40,870 bases of DNA from Acidobacteriaceae bacterium (GCA_003165075.1 PLSM01000119.1:1-40870); one strand, 5' to 3'; positions 1-9,801 are shown, counted from the first letter of the stretch. The notes: a model not told the origin generated them from the sequence alone. Numbers and translations are program-made.

Positions 1-1640
1 AGGATCGCGTGCTGCTGAAGGACGCAGCAGCCAGCTTTGCGCAGCAACTGCCCACACTTCTTGCGCCCACGGCCAAGCCATTGGGTACACGCACGGCAGC
101 TCGGTGGCAGCGCCCAGCGGTCACTGACACGGGCGTCGAAGAAAGGGTTCCGGTCCATTTGACGACGACTGTCAAGGAACGGTTTGGTGTCGATCCCGAC
201 ACCTATCTCGACCACGGATCGGTGGTGATCGCGGCGATTACGAGTTGTACCAATACTTCAAACCCTTCGGTGATGATAGCTGCCGGAATTTTGGCCAAGA
301 AGGCTGTCGAGAAGGGACTGACGGTGCCGCCATGGGTGAAGACATCGCTTGCGCCGGGCTCACGAGTGGTCACCGACTACTACCAGAAGTCAGGACTGCT
401 GCCGTATCTTGAAAAGCTGCGCTTCAATGTGGTGGGTTACGGGTGCACTACCTGCATCGGCAACTCCGGCCCGCTGCCCAGCGATGTCTCAAAGAGCATC
501 GATGAGCATGGACTGGTAGCAGTGAGCGTGCTCTCGGGAAATCGAAATTTCGAGGGCCGCGTGAATGTGGACGTGCGCGCCAATTACCTGATGAGCCCGC
601 CCCTGGTGGTGGCCTATGCGTTAGCCGGGAAGATCGGCCACAACTTCGAGACGGATCCACTAGGGACGGATGAAGCTGGGCATCCGGTATATCTCAAGGA
701 CATCTGGCCGACACAGCAGGAGGTGGCCGAGGCTATCGAGCGGGGGCTGAGCAGCGAGAGCTTCCGCAAAGAGTACGCCACGGTGAGCTCGGGCGACGCG
801 AATTGGCAAGGGTTAAGCTTTCCAACCGGGGACGTTTACAAGTGGGAGCCGGACTCGACGTACATCCGCAAAGCGCCGTATTTCGAAGGCATGACACATA
901 CCCCTGCGCCCGTTACCGACATTCTCGGTGCGCGGGTATTGGCGGTGCTGGGCGACTCGGTCACAACCGACCATATCTCGCCGGCGGGTTCGATAAAGGC
1001 CAACGGGCCGGCCGGTAAGTATTTGGCAGAACACGGCGTGAAGCCGGCGGACTTCAACTCGTATGGTTCGCGGCGCGGGAATCACGAAGTGATGGTGCGC
1101 GGCACCTTCGCCAACGTGCGGCTCAAGAACAAGCTTGCGCCGGGAACAGAGGGCGGGGTAACGCGCCTGCTTCCCGAAGGCGAAACGATGTCGATATTCG
1201 ACGCCAGCGTCAAGTACGCAGAGCGCGGCGTACCATTGGTCATTCTGGCCGGCAAGGAATACGGCTCCGGTAGCTCCCGCGACTGGGCGGCTAAAGGCCC
1301 GAAGCTACTGGGCGTGCGTGCGGTCATTGCCGAGAGCTTCGAGCGCATTCACCGGTCCAATCTGGTGGGGATGGGCATACTGCCGCTGCAGTTCGAGGAA
1401 GGGCAGAATGTGGAGTCGCTGGGTCTGACAGGCGAAGAGGTCTATGACTTTCCTGGGCTGACGACGCTGCTGGCCGCACGCTTGACCAACAGCCGTGCGC
1501 TCAAAGTGAAAGCCACGGCCGCCGATGGCGCAGTGAAGCAGTTTAACGCCAAGGTCCGCATCGACACGCCGCAGGAGATTGAGTACTTCGAGCACGGCGG
1601 CATTTTGCAGTACGTGCTGCGGCAGTTAGCGGCGAAATAG
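1..1640 (+). CDS. acnA: Aconitate hydratase, C-terminal part (5' end outside window)
   Basis: Aconitase interconverts citrate and isocitrate in the TCA cycle and uses a [4Fe-4S] cluster. The frame is open to the left edge, and the GTG at 9 is only an internal codon. About 545 residues of a roughly 900-residue AcnA/IRP-type enzyme are present. Numbering from the codon at 9, the three cluster cysteines are visible: C80 in SCTNTSNP, then C146 and C149 in [12 protein letters not shown]. The swivel domain follows, with [14 protein letters not shown] and the active-site loop [13 protein letters not shown]. It ends with TAG at 1638-1640 and converges on the DUF6807 gene, leaving 111 bp with no clear terminator. 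Identification is secure; only the N-terminal third is unseen. Confidence 0.96.
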   Translation, partial: DRVLLKDAAASFAQQLPTLLAPTAKPLGTRTAARWQRPAVTDTGVEERVPVHLTTTVKERFGVDPDTYLDHGSVVIAAITSCTNTSNPSVMIAAGILAKKAVEKGLTVPPWVKTSLAPGSRVVTDYYQKSGLLPYLEKLRFNVVGYGCTTCIGNSGPLPSDVSKSIDEHGLVAVSVLSGNRNFEGRVNVDVRANYLMSPPLVVAYALAGKIGHNFETDPLGTDEAGHPVYLKDIWPTQQEVAEAIERGLSSESFRKEYATVSSGDANWQGLSFPTGDVYKWEPDSTYIRKAPYFEGMTHTPAPVTDILGARVLAVLGDSVTTDHISPAGSIKANGPAGKYLAEHGVKPADFNSYGSRRGNHEVMVRGTFANVRLKNKLAPGTEGGVTRLLPEGETMSIFDASVKYAERGVPLVILAGKEYGSGSSRDWAAKGPKLLGVRAVIAESFERIHRSNLVGMGILPLQFEEGQNVESLGLTGEEVYDFPGLTTLLAARLTNSRALKVKATAADGAVKQFNAKVRIDTPQEIEYFEHGGILQYVLRQLAAK

Positions 1641-1751
1641 AGCGGCCGTTGGGATTCAAACACAGAAACCGCATCGGTCTCTCGCTGGAGCCGTTATCGC
1701 GCGCGGCTGAACTGGGAACAAGTGGACGTCTGCGTGATTGTCTCCCAGAGA

Positions 1752-2909
1752 CTACTTGTACTGGGCGGCGAAAGCGTCAGCTTCCTTGTTCAGTTCCTCG
1801 GGGCTGGCGGCGTGAGTGGCGAGAATGACTCGATAGCGAAAAGTCACCGCCCGGTCTTTTTCCAGCGTGAAGTTAAATGCGGGCTGCTTGGGATCGAAGA
1901 TGCTGCGGCCAAGGGGATTGGCGGCGAACAGACCATAACCGCGTGCGTGCCAGTAGGTTGGATAGCCAGGATTGCCGGGGTGGTCGAGGATGGCAATTGA
2001 GGCCGGGTGGTCGCCTGTGTGGCCGGTCAAGGCGCACCAACGCCCGCGTGTTCCCCATGCTCCGGTGCCGGTGACGCGTTCGCTGGTGAGATAGACGCCG
2101 TTCGCAGGGTTGGAGCCAGGTTCGGCTGGGGCCGATGCCACCTGTGTTGCGTTGCCGTTGGCGTCGGTGAAAACGCCGCCTTTTTCTTCAGGCGATTCGA
2201 GCCAGCGTGCGACTCGCAGACCAAGCAGGCCTTCCTTGTCGTCGTTGAACTGGGCGCGGTCGAGGGCCTTGAGGGTGACAATTTGATCGATCACCCGTGC
2301 CGATCCGCGACGCTCGAAAACATAGCGTGTGGCCTGGCTCAGGATGGGTTTGCCTTCGCCGGTAATCCAGACGGACTCGACGACTAGCTCACCACGGTTC
2401 GGCCCGCTCTTGGTGGAGACGATGCGCGTTTGGTTCACGGTGCCCATCTTCGCGCGGTTCTCCGGCTTGATGGCGTCTGAGTTATTCCAGAAATCGAAGC
2501 CGTTGACGTTGCCGTAGTTGAACCACAAGCCGGCGTGGTGCGGATGGTCAATGCGTTCGCCCGCGCGGGGCTCAAGAGGGTAGCCACGCGTGACCGTAAT
2601 GCCGTCCGCATCGATGAGCGGATAAAGCACCGGCTTCTTGAGCGAGGTTGGCCAGATATACGCGGTAAAGGGCCTGCCGTCGATGGTGATGTCCACGCGG
2701 CGGTTGGCTTCGTCAGCGACAACCTGGACGCCTTTGCCAGGCGCCGCGGCTATGGCTGCCAGCGCGAATGTTGCAGATAGAAGGCTCAGCACACCTAACC
2801 TCCGAGTGATCTTCAGGGATGGAAACCGGCATGCCACACTGCATTCGCTTAGCGGCGCGCTCCCGGATCCCCTTCGCTGTGCCCCGTGATTCGTCGGATG
2901 GTCAGGCAT
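1752..2909 (-). CDS. Secreted DUF6807 (PmoA-like) family protein
   Basis: The 385-residue protein matches the DUF6807 family, often annotated as methane-oxygenase PmoA although no such activity is established. The hallmark is the His-rich stretch DHPHHAGLWFNYGNVNG near residue 120, in a beta-rich protein typical of Gfo/Idh/MocA-linked sugar clusters. The ATG at 2909 overlaps the TGA of the upstream oxidoreductase by 8 bp, suggesting translational coupling. That start, however, puts about 35 polar residues before the hydrophobic signal (LGVLSLLSATFALAAIAAA). A GTG at 2837 (codon 25) would give a conventional signal peptide, so the true start is uncertain. The protein is probably periplasmic and acts on or binds a carbohydrate; substrate unknown. 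Confidence 0.88.
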   Translation of the reverse strand: MPDHPTNHGAQRRGSGSAPLSECSVACRFPSLKITRRLGVLSLLSATFALAAIAAAPGKGVQVVADEANRRVDITIDGRPFTAYIWPTSLKKPVLYPLIDADGITVTRGYPLEPRAGERIDHPHHAGLWFNYGNVNGFDFWNNSDAIKPENRAKMGTVNQTRIVSTKSGPNRGELVVESVWITGEGKPILSQATRYVFERRGSARVIDQIVTLKALDRAQFNDDKEGLLGLRVARWLESPEEKGGVFTDANGNATQVASAPAEPGSNPANGVYLTSERVTGTGAWGTRGRWCALTGHTGDHPASIAILDHPGNPGYPTYWHARGYGLFAANPLGRSIFDPKQPAFNFTLEKDRAVTFRYRVILATHAASPEELNKEADAFAAQYK

Positions 2910-4257
2910 AGACCTTGCCTCCGGCGATGACCTGTTGAGTTTTGTCGTCGAATGTCACCTTTTCGCCGGTCTGGATGGCGGCAACATTCATGCAGAGGGC
3001 GACGGAGTGGCTGTATCCAGCTTCGATTGGGGCATTGGGAGTCTTGCGCGAGCGGACGCATTCCATCCAGTTGCGCATATTCGCCGAAGTCTGTGGATCG
3101 CGGCCGGTATTGGCGTCGGTGGAAACGGACTCTGAGCTCTCGACAAGAGAGGAGTTAGGCAACAGGTTGGGCTTCATGCCTATCTCGGCGGCAAAGTGAG
3201 CATTCAGGCCGCCGGTTGGGGTCACGGTTTGCTTGTCCATGTCGATCATGCCGCCGTTCGAGTAGTAAAGCTCTTTGACACCGCCGGCGGAGTTGGTAAA
3301 CCGTGAGGTGTACTGCACCTGAAAGCCTTTTGTGAGATCGTCGAGGGGGCCGTAGTCGAAAACGGCGGTCATGGTGTCCCAATTCTGGCGGCCGTCCTTC
3401 CACAGGTAGATGCCCCCATTGGCGACGACCGAACGTGGGTGTGGCAACCCGGTAAACCAGTGCACGGTATCGATCTGATGGACCAGCCACTGGTCGGGAA
3501 TGCCCGACGAGTAAGGCCAGAAGAGGCGGAACTCCAAATACTTGCGTGCGTCGAAAGGCTCAAAGGGACGGTTCAGCAGATAGCGCTTCCAGTCCGTGTC
3601 TTGCTCCTTTAACAGGGGAACTTGGTCGGGGCGCCGCCAGCGGCCAGGCTGGTTGACGTTCCAGGTCATCTCCACCATCACGATATCTCCAAAGGCTCCA
3701 GACTTGATGTATTCGGCCGCCTTCTGGTAACTGGGTGTCGATCGGCGCTGTGTTCCCACCTGCACAATCTTGCCGGTCTTTTTCACGGCGGCAAGAAACT
3801 TGCGGGCGTCATCCATGGTGTGCGCGGTGGGCTTTTCTACGTAGGCATCGCGACCGGCATTCACGGCTTCAACGCCGTGCAGAGCGTGCTGAAAGTCGGC
3901 AGTGGCCACCAGAACCGCATCCACGTCCTTGCGGGCGTAGAGTTCCTCGTTGTTGCGTACCGCGGCAATGGGCGAGCCGGAAAGCTTCTGGATGTAAGCG
4001 GCGCCCTCTTCGCGGCGGCGGTTCCAAATGTCGGAGACGGCAACAAACTCGAAGTTAAGCTCTTTGGCGCATTCCAGAAAGGCAGGAATCAGGGCGCTCT
4101 TCATGCGGTCACCGCAACCCACAACACCCACGCGGACACGGTCGTTCGCACCCAGGATTGCGGCGTAGCTGGAGGCATTCCAGGAGACCGCGGTTGCGGC
4201 CACAGCCGCGCTGCTTGCTTTCAAAAACTGCCTGCGATTGCTTTCGTTGAGCGCCAT
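2902..4257 (-). CDS. Gfo/Idh/MocA family oxidoreductase with twin-arginine signal
   Basis: This is a predicted NAD(P)-dependent sugar or polyol dehydrogenase of 451 residues. The N-terminus carries a twin-arginine motif (NRRQFLK, residues 7-13) before an Ala-rich segment, so the protein is probably exported folded with its cofactor. The Rossmann nucleotide-binding loop GVVGCGDR lies at residues 44-51 and the family EKP motif, which contributes the catalytic lysine, at 141-143. The ATG at 4257 is preceded by GGAG at suitable spacing. The gene lies between GH106 upstream (332-bp gap) and DUF6807 downstream (8-bp overlap), which fits catabolism of sugars released by the glycosidase. The exact substrate cannot be read from the sequence. 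Confidence 0.93.
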   Translation of the reverse strand: MALNESNRRQFLKASSAAVAATAVSWNASSYAAILGANDRVRVGVVGCGDRMKSALIPAFLECAKELNFEFVAVSDIWNRRREEGAAYIQKLSGSPIAAVRNNEELYARKDVDAVLVATADFQHALHGVEAVNAGRDAYVEKPTAHTMDDARKFLAAVKKTGKIVQVGTQRRSTPSYQKAAEYIKSGAFGDIVMVEMTWNVNQPGRWRRPDQVPLLKEQDTDWKRYLLNRPFEPFDARKYLEFRLFWPYSSGIPDQWLVHQIDTVHWFTGLPHPRSVVANGGIYLWKDGRQNWDTMTAVFDYGPLDDLTKGFQVQYTSRFTNSAGGVKELYYSNGGMIDMDKQTVTPTGGLNAHFAAEIGMKPNLLPNSSLVESSESVSTDANTGRDPQTSANMRNWMECVRSRKTPNAPIEAGYSHSVALCMNVAAIQTGEKVTFDDKTQQVIAGGKVYA

Positions 4258-4589
4258 TTTTCAGGTCTCCTTGCGGTCGGGATATATCGCCCGAAAATGA
4301 GTTGGATAGCAGCCGAACAACCATGGTCGGACTACGGGGCATATGGAGTCAAATGACTACGGCGGTCACAGTGGAGCTTCTGCTATCGTCCAGCAGTGAT
4401 CCAAGTTCGAGTGCGCGACAGCGATTGACCCTCAGTCCCATCTGGCTTCGTTACGTCCGATTCGGTCCCGCCGAATGGGTCTGGCGCTCCCTTACCTACT
4501 GGAAGCGCCAGACCATGAGGCAGCGGCTGGCCGGGGAGCAGGCGCTCCCTGCCTGAGGCCCGTTGCCTGGCCATCGAATTGGCCTGGTC
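4258..4589. other. Hairpin-rich intergenic spacer, GH106 to oxidoreductase
   Basis: No supportable gene is present. The spacer lies downstream of the GH106 stop and upstream of the oxidoreductase on the minus strand. Its GH106-proximal half has three consecutive inverted repeats (4460-4549). No T-tract follows them on the minus strand, so they are not classic intrinsic terminators. They may attenuate or process a polycistronic message. No strong promoter was recognised before the oxidoreductase. Confidence 0.6.
4478..4514. repeat. 11-bp perfect inverted repeat in intergenic spacer
   Basis: The arms GGTCTGGCGCT (4478-4488) and AGCGCCAGACC (4504-4514) are perfectly complementary around a 15-nt loop. 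They are flanked by two shorter hairpins: ATTCGG/CCGAAT (4460-4476) and GGGAGC/GCTCCC (4534-4549). Together they could form a structured 3' end for the GH106 transcript or a partial transcription stop before the oxidoreductase. Confidence 0.7.
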
Positions 4590-7500
4590 TTATTCCGCCT
4601 TCCCCGGTTCGGTGGTTGCCTTTACCACCGCAACCGGACCCAGAAGCCCGGACGGCAGTAAGGTCGAGGTCGCCTTATAAGGCTTCACGTCGGCGAACGT
4701 GTACTTCGTCGTTGCATCCGGTTGTTGATCGCCGATCAAACGGTTGACCCATGCATTGGTCACCTTGATCGTCAATTCGTTTGCGCCGGGCTTCAGCACG
4801 CCGGTCACATCGACTCGGTAGGGCGCATGCCAAACGACGCCGAGAGACTTGCCGTTTACCGTGACTTGCGCCAGGTTTTTCACATCGCCGAGATCGATCC
4901 ACAGCCTGGCATTCGGTGTGAACCAGTCTGCCGATGCCTTGATCGTCTTGGTGTAAGTGCCTGTTCCAGAGAAGTACTTCACGCCCTTGTCTTCGCTGTC
5001 GCTCCACGAAATCAGCTTGTCAAGCGTGGTCGAAGGCGGCGCTCCGCGATCCGGCTGGAAGCTCACGTTCCACGGCCCTTCCACGGTAGTCAATTGCGAT
5101 TCGACTATTTTAGGCAACGTTCGCGATGTAGTCGTCGTGGCGTGGCGGAACACGACGAACACTGTGCCCCACGGCTCAAAGTGCAGCGGCACTGTTGTGC
5201 GGCCGTCGGCAATCTTGTAGGTGGCCGGCTCGATCTTCCCTGTCTCTGAATACCACAGTTCCGGCGTCTTGCCCGTCACCCTGAAGCTGGCATCGACTGT
5301 GGCATCCTGATCGCTGCGATTATCCAGAAAGTAGACCTCTCCATCTGCCAGCTTGCGATGCACAAACTGGATTGGCTGATCATTTTGCGGCGCGTTCGAG
5401 TCAAAATCCGGAGTTACGCCCAACGCTTTTAGCGCAGCCTCGGCGTTTTGGCCTGCATACACCTTGCCCTTGCCAACGCTGTGCACCCCTGTCCCATCAC
5501 CGAATAGTTCATCGTTTAGCTGCTTGAATTCGGATGCATTGTCGGCCAAGCTCGGTGTGTCGGTCGGTTTTTCCCCAGCAATCACTGCGCCGGCCTCCAC
5601 CAGTTTGTGAAGACCGCGCAGTACCGGCAGTGACATGTGTTTGCTGTAAGGGTCCAGGGCCAGCAGACGATAGCTCATTCCGCTCGGTGTTCTCACAGTA
5701 CCATCGGCCGCGCTCAACTCGTGGATCAAGCCGTCGGCGTTGATGTAGTCAAAGTTGTATCCGGCGGGCACGTCGGGCGATTTGTTAGCAAAGATCGCGG
5801 TGATGTTGGAATCCTCACCGTAGAAGTAGATGACATCGGCGACGAAGCGGCCCTGCTGCAACAGAAAAGAGTTGCGAGCCAGGTAGTTGATCCACACGTC
5901 GGCCTGGGCTGCCCAGGTCTCATTGCGGTTAAACCATTGACCGCATGGTCCAAGCGTAAGGCCCGGTGCTTTACCGATAAGTGGCTGATGGGCCGACTCG
6001 TGGATCACAAAGCGGTTGATTCCGTTCAGAAACTCCATATCGGCAGTCGGCTTCAGCGTCGCCGGCGACCAGGCCCAGGCCGTGGAAGAATCGCACGAAG
6101 TCATCGACTCCGCGGCGGCGAGGTTCTGGCCATAGATGTGCGCAACCGATGCGGATTCCCGGTCGTCTGCGTTATAGCCAAAAGTGGGCTTGTTGATGCC
6201 CGGCTTCTGGACCCACATCGCGCTCATTGGTATATCGTCCAGCTTCTTCACTTCCATACCGTCGGCGATGAACGCGCGCCCGCTCTCATGCGATTCGCCG
6301 TAGTGGCCCATGCCGCGCTCTTTCAGCGATGCTTCCACCTGGCCGTAGTGTTCGTCCGCCGTCAAATCCGCAATAGTCTTGCGCAGGTCCCAAAGAAACT
6401 GATCGCTGGCCTGAGCGCTCTCCACCACATGCCCTGCCAGTACCGGCAACCACGGATGCGGATCGTAGCCCCGGTGTTTGATAAACTGCGCGATCATGTC
6501 GTCAGTCCAATTCTGCGCCCCGGCTTCCCAGCTATCCGTGACTACGTAGCGGATGCCGCGCTTGCCCATCATGTCCGCGCCAACCGTCTCTTTGTAGCTG
6601 TCAAGGTAGCGGTCCATGTAGTTCTTCACATACCTGGAATTGAGCTTGTCCACTTCAAGACCGGTGGCTTCCTTGGTTGCCGGATGATTTGTAATACCCA
6701 GCAATGAATAGCCGATGCGCAGTACCACCCAGTTGCCCTCTGGAGGCGTCCAGTCCAGGGAGCCGTCCGGACGCATTTTGTTGCTGAGGTCAATTACGTC
6801 ACCCTTTTGGATTGCGTCCTGCGGGGCTACGTCCGGCGTTGCGAACCCGTAGAGATCAGGGAATTGGTTAAATGCCGCCTTCTCCTCGAAGCGATTCACC
6901 CTCGCGCCCGGGTGTAATACCGACTCCGCAATTTGCACTTCGGTTGGGGGTTTCAACGAAATGCCAAAGTCGGCAGCCGCGTCGCCGAAAAGATTCGGAG
7001 GCGACGGCATTGTCTTGAAGGTGACGCGGAAATACTTCGCTGTCACCGGGGCGAAGGAAATCGTATGTTCCCTGGACCCACTCTTGGGAAGCTCTGCCAC
7101 TACCCGATACTCCTGTCCGTCGTCGCTCGCTTCCAGGGCTCGGCCGCTGTCTCCGGTCTGCGGCATGAAGGCATCAAATGGGCTCCCGCCGCCCACCACG
7201 ATCGTGATCGCACGAATCGTTTCCGGCTGGGCAAATTCATACTGAATCCACGCCTTTTCACCCACTGTCGTGTTCAGGGGCAGTGCAGTCGTCTTCACCA
7301 AGTCGCCATCGCTCAGCAGTGCGATGTCAAGGCTGCCGCCGCTCGACGTGATCTTGGGCTGCATTGAGTCCACCGTCACGTCGCTTGCGGGGACTTTGTA
7401 AGCCACCACGGCACTGTCTGCATAAAACTGCGGCGCATTGAATTTTGGGCCCATCATTGCACCCATGTCTTCAATGTCCACGTTTTGAAAGGCTCCGGTA

Positions 7501-8018
7501 TTCGACGGCGGGTGAGTCAAAACGCCAGTGAAGGGTTTGCCGCCCTCCACCCGAGTCTCGCTCCATACGTACTTCTTCATGGCTTCTGGACCCGGTACCC
7601 AAGGTCCGCCCGTTTCACTCCAGCCCGGCGACCCGGCAATCGCCTCTTCAAGCCCCAATTGATCAGCCAGTGTGGTGGCGTACTTGAACGCATCCTTCCA
7701 CTCCGGTGTCATATAAGCCAAGCGCTTGTCCACAACTTGCGGTGTGAAGAGAGCTGCGTCAAAGTTCTGGAAGCCGCCCAGCCCGGCGTGCTTCATCCAC
7801 TCCTCGTCCAGCTTGATGCCTTCCTTGGTGATGTTGCCGTTCATCCAATGCCACCACACCCTCGGGCGCGCACTCGCGGGCGGGTTCTCAAAGCCGTTCT
7901 TCAGCGGATCCTCAGCATTTTGCGCGGTCGCCGAGCCCGCAGCCAGACTGAGCAGCAGGACCCCTGCCGCCGTCGCCATCGTCCACGTTCTCTCTGGCCT
8001 TCCAATCTTGATTCTCAT
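4590..8018 (-). CDS. Secreted GH106 alpha-L-rhamnosidase-like glycoside hydrolase
   Basis: The enzyme probably hydrolyses terminal alpha-L-rhamnose from rhamnogalacturonan or rhamnosylated compounds in the periplasm or outside the cell. It is 1142 residues long. The N-terminal part matches GH106, for example RVWWHWMNGN, GLGGFQNFDAALF and the AGSPGWSETGGPWV region. The C-terminal third carries a GH2-type sugar-binding jelly roll (LGDVKNLAQVTVNGKSLGV, then PYRVDVTGVLKPG). I chose the ATG at 8018 because GAGGGAG lies just upstream and the first residues form a signal peptide ending near SATAQ. An in-frame ATG at 8150 would add 44 polar residues before that signal. It is the first gene of the cluster with the oxidoreductase and DUF6807. 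GH105 at 15.6 kb acts on the same kind of polymer. Family assignment is firm; substrate is inferred. Confidence 0.92.
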   Translation of the reverse strand: MRIKIGRPERTWTMATAAGVLLLSLAAGSATAQNAEDPLKNGFENPPASARPRVWWHWMNGNITKEGIKLDEEWMKHAGLGGFQNFDAALFTPQVVDKRLAYMTPEWKDAFKYATTLADQLGLEEAIAGSPGWSETGGPWVPGPEAMKKYVWSETRVEGGKPFTGVLTHPPSNTGAFQNVDIEDMGAMMGPKFNAPQFYADSAVVAYKVPASDVTVDSMQPKITSSGGSLDIALLSDGDLVKTTALPLNTTVGEKAWIQYEFAQPETIRAITIVVGGGSPFDAFMPQTGDSGRALEASDDGQEYRVVAELPKSGSREHTISFAPVTAKYFRVTFKTMPSPPNLFGDAAADFGISLKPPTEVQIAESVLHPGARVNRFEEKAAFNQFPDLYGFATPDVAPQDAIQKGDVIDLSNKMRPDGSLDWTPPEGNWVVLRIGYSLLGITNHPATKEATGLEVDKLNSRYVKNYMDRYLDSYKETVGADMMGKRGIRYVVTDSWEAGAQNWTDDMIAQFIKHRGYDPHPWLPVLAGHVVESAQASDQFLWDLRKTIADLTADEHYGQVEASLKERGMGHYGESHESGRAFIADGMEVKKLDDIPMSAMWVQKPGINKPTFGYNADDRESASVAHIYGQNLAAAESMTSCDSSTAWAWSPATLKPTADMEFLNGINRFVIHESAHQPLIGKAPGLTLGPCGQWFNRNETWAAQADVWINYLARNSFLLQQGRFVADVIYFYGEDSNITAIFANKSPDVPAGYNFDYINADGLIHELSAADGTVRTPSGMSYRLLALDPYSKHMSLPVLRGLHKLVEAGAVIAGEKPTDTPSLADNASEFKQLNDELFGDGTGVHSVGKGKVYAGQNAEAALKALGVTPDFDSNAPQNDQPIQFVHRKLADGEVYFLDNRSDQDATVDASFRVTGKTPELWYSETGKIEPATYKIADGRTTVPLHFEPWGTVFVVFRHATTTTSRTLPKIVESQLTTVEGPWNVSFQPDRGAPPSTTLDKLISWSDSEDKGVKYFSGTGTYTKTIKASADWFTPNARLWIDLGDVKNLAQVTVNGKSLGVVWHAPYRVDVTGVLKPGANELTIKVTNAWVNRLIGDQQPDATTKYTFADVKPYKATSTLLPSGLLGPVAVVKATTEPGKAE

Positions 8019-8373
8019 TCCTGTGACTCCCTCTCTTGTCTCCTGAACGGATATTGCCCGTAAGTGCGTAGATTCGGCACAGCATGTTACGCCATGTATC
8101 TCGGAGGAGCCCATTATAGGCTGGGGACTGTAGGCGCTGTACAGACTCATAGTTTGGCCGAGCTATAGATCTCCACCGGCTCGCCATTCCACGTCCAATC
8201 CAGACCAGTTGGTTTCACGCATTCCATGCGAGATTGTGTCTGGCGCTCAGAGTGTCGGACGCAAGACTCCCCGCAGAATGGTGGCTTAGACTGGTTGGTC
8301 CGGCGCCTTGCGTCCGCTTCCCCAGGCTGAGTATCTTTGTGAAGCGGCTTCAGTAGTTTCCGGAAAGACCCTC
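8019..8373. other. Divergent promoter region between GH106 and the AmgK-like kinase
   Basis: No gene is supported in these 355 bp. They contain a minus-strand TATAAT (8113-8118), a dyad at 8128-8144, and on the kinase side a 10-bp inverted repeat with arms 8256-8265 (CGGACGCAAG) and 8307-8316 (CTTGCGTCCG), 41 bp apart. The latter could form a leader structure before the kinase. Confidence 0.5.
8113..8144 (-). promoter_or_regulatory. Candidate promoter and operator for GH106
   Basis: On the minus strand a perfect -10 hexamer TATAAT lies at 8113-8118, about 95 bp before the chosen GH106 start. Immediately upstream is the dyad CTGTA-N7-TACAG (8128-8144), which contains the palindrome CTGTACAG and overlaps the place a -35 should occupy. 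The -35 itself is weak, as expected of an activated or repressed sugar-utilisation promoter. No regulator gene is adjacent. Confidence 0.35.
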
Positions 8374-9801
8374 ATGGATGTTCTAAAAAGGCTCTTCGAG
8401 CAGCATTACCAGTTCCCGGCTGAAAACGTGCAGCCGCTTCAAGGCCTACTTGGCGGCTCGGGCCGTGTCATCGTCCGGTTAGCTGGCAGAGGATTCAGCG
8501 CTATCGGCATTCTGTATCCCGTGCGGGAGGAGAATGTCGCTTTTCTTGAGTTCTCCAGGCATTTTCGCCGGCACGGATTGCCGGTACCGGAAATCTACGC
8601 GGAGGATTTGAGCCAGGGCGCCTACCTTGAAGAGGATCTGGGCGACACGACACTCTTCGAGTTCCTCAGCAAGAATCGTGCCGGCGAGACCATTGCTCCG
8701 CAGGCCATTGAAGCGTATCGCAAAGTGGTGGCCCTATTGCCGCCATTTCAAGTCGAGGCCGGCCGTGATTTGAATTACAAAGTATGCTATCCGCGCGCCA
8801 GCTTCGATCGGCAGTCCATCGCCTGGGATCTCAACTATTTCAAATACTATTTCCTGCGGCTTGCCGGAATACCCTTTAACGAACAAGCCCTGGAGCAGGA
8901 CTTCGGCCGATTGACGAAGTTCCTGCTGTGCGCCAGCCATGATTATTTTCTCTATCGGGATTTCCAATCGCGAAATGTCATGTTGCGCGATGGTCAGCCG
9001 TTCTTTCTGGACTACCAGGGTGGCCGCAAGGGTGCGCTGCAATACGACATTGCGTCTCTCCTCTACGATGGCAAGGCCGATCTGCCGCCGGAGTTGCGCC
9101 AGGAACTGCTCGACTACTATCTGGATTGCCTTGGGGGTGTCGTCGACTTAAAGCGCGAAGTCTTCATGGAGCACTATTACGCGTACGTATACGTCCGCAT
9201 CCTGCAGGCCCTGGGAGCCTACGGTTTCCGCGGGTTTTATGAGCGCAAGGCGCATTTTCTGCAAAGTGTTCCGTACGCGCTGAAGAACTTGCGCTGGCTG
9301 GCTGATCACGTCAGGCTACCCATCGCCCTGCCGGCGCTGATGGACGCCCTGAATGGCATTTCGGCATCGGAGAAATTGATGGGTCTGGCTTCGCCCGCGA
9401 CGGGCCTGACGGTGCGCATCTTCAGTTTTTCGTTCCACCGTCAAATGCCCACCGATGAGACAGGGAACGGCGGCGGATTTGTCTTTGATGCCCGCAGCCT
9501 TCCCAATCCCGGGCGTGAAGAACAATTCCGGTCACTGACCGGCAAGGACGTGGAGGTCATCGATTATCTCAATCAGCGGGAAAACGTGCACCAGTATCTC
9601 GCCAATGTTCTTTCGCTTGTGGATGCAAGCGTGAGCAACTACCAACGCCGCGGTTTCAATAGCCTGATGGTGTCGTTCGGCTGCACCGGTGGTCAGCATC
9701 GTTCGGTTTACCTGGCAGAGCAGTTGGCGAAGCATTTGCGTGGCTATAACGGCGTGGAAGTGGTAGTTCGGCATATCGAACTGGAGAAGCTGGGCAAATG
9801 A
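8374..9801 (+). CDS. AmgK-like amino-sugar kinase fused to RapZ C-terminal domain
   Basis: This 475-residue protein has two parts. Residues 1-320 form an APH-type phosphotransferase with the catalytic loop YRDFQSRNVM (D196, N201) and metal-binding D213 in FLDYQGG. That resembles AmgK, the anomeric MurNAc/GlcNAc kinase of cell-wall recycling. Residues 345-470 match the C-terminal domain of RapZ, with FDARSLPNP and the ligand-site motif GCTGGQHRSV (436-445). The RapZ N-terminal P-loop domain is absent and replaced by the kinase. The ATG at 8374 has GGAAAG 7 nt upstream; an in-frame TTG at 8308 lacks such a signal. The gene overlaps the nucleotidyltransferase by 4 bp (ATGA), so the two products probably work in sequence: sugar to sugar-1-phosphate to NDP-sugar. 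In Escherichia coli, RapZ-C senses glucosamine-6-phosphate, so regulation of the kinase by amino-sugar level is inferred. Confidence 0.87.
   Translation: MDVLKRLFEQHYQFPAENVQPLQGLLGGSGRVIVRLAGRGFSAIGILYPVREENVAFLEFSRHFRRHGLPVPEIYAEDLSQGAYLEEDLGDTTLFEFLSKNRAGETIAPQAIEAYRKVVALLPPFQVEAGRDLNYKVCYPRASFDRQSIAWDLNYFKYYFLRLAGIPFNEQALEQDFGRLTKFLLCASHDYFLYRDFQSRNVMLRDGQPFFLDYQGGRKGALQYDIASLLYDGKADLPPELRQELLDYYLDCLGGVVDLKREVFMEHYYAYVYVRILQALGAYGFRGFYERKAHFLQSVPYALKNLRWLADHVRLPIALPALMDALNGISASEKLMGLASPATGLTVRIFSFSFHRQMPTDETGNGGGFVFDARSLPNPGREEQFRSLTGKDVEVIDYLNQRENVHQYLANVLSLVDASVSNYQRRGFNSLMVSFGCTGGQHRSVYLAEQLAKHLRGYNGVEVVVRHIELEKLGK

Noticed and set aside
5637..6707. Plus-strand open frame of 356 codons inside the GH106 gene
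   Set aside because: Antisense to a clear GH106 enzyme; no family resemblance and atypical composition.
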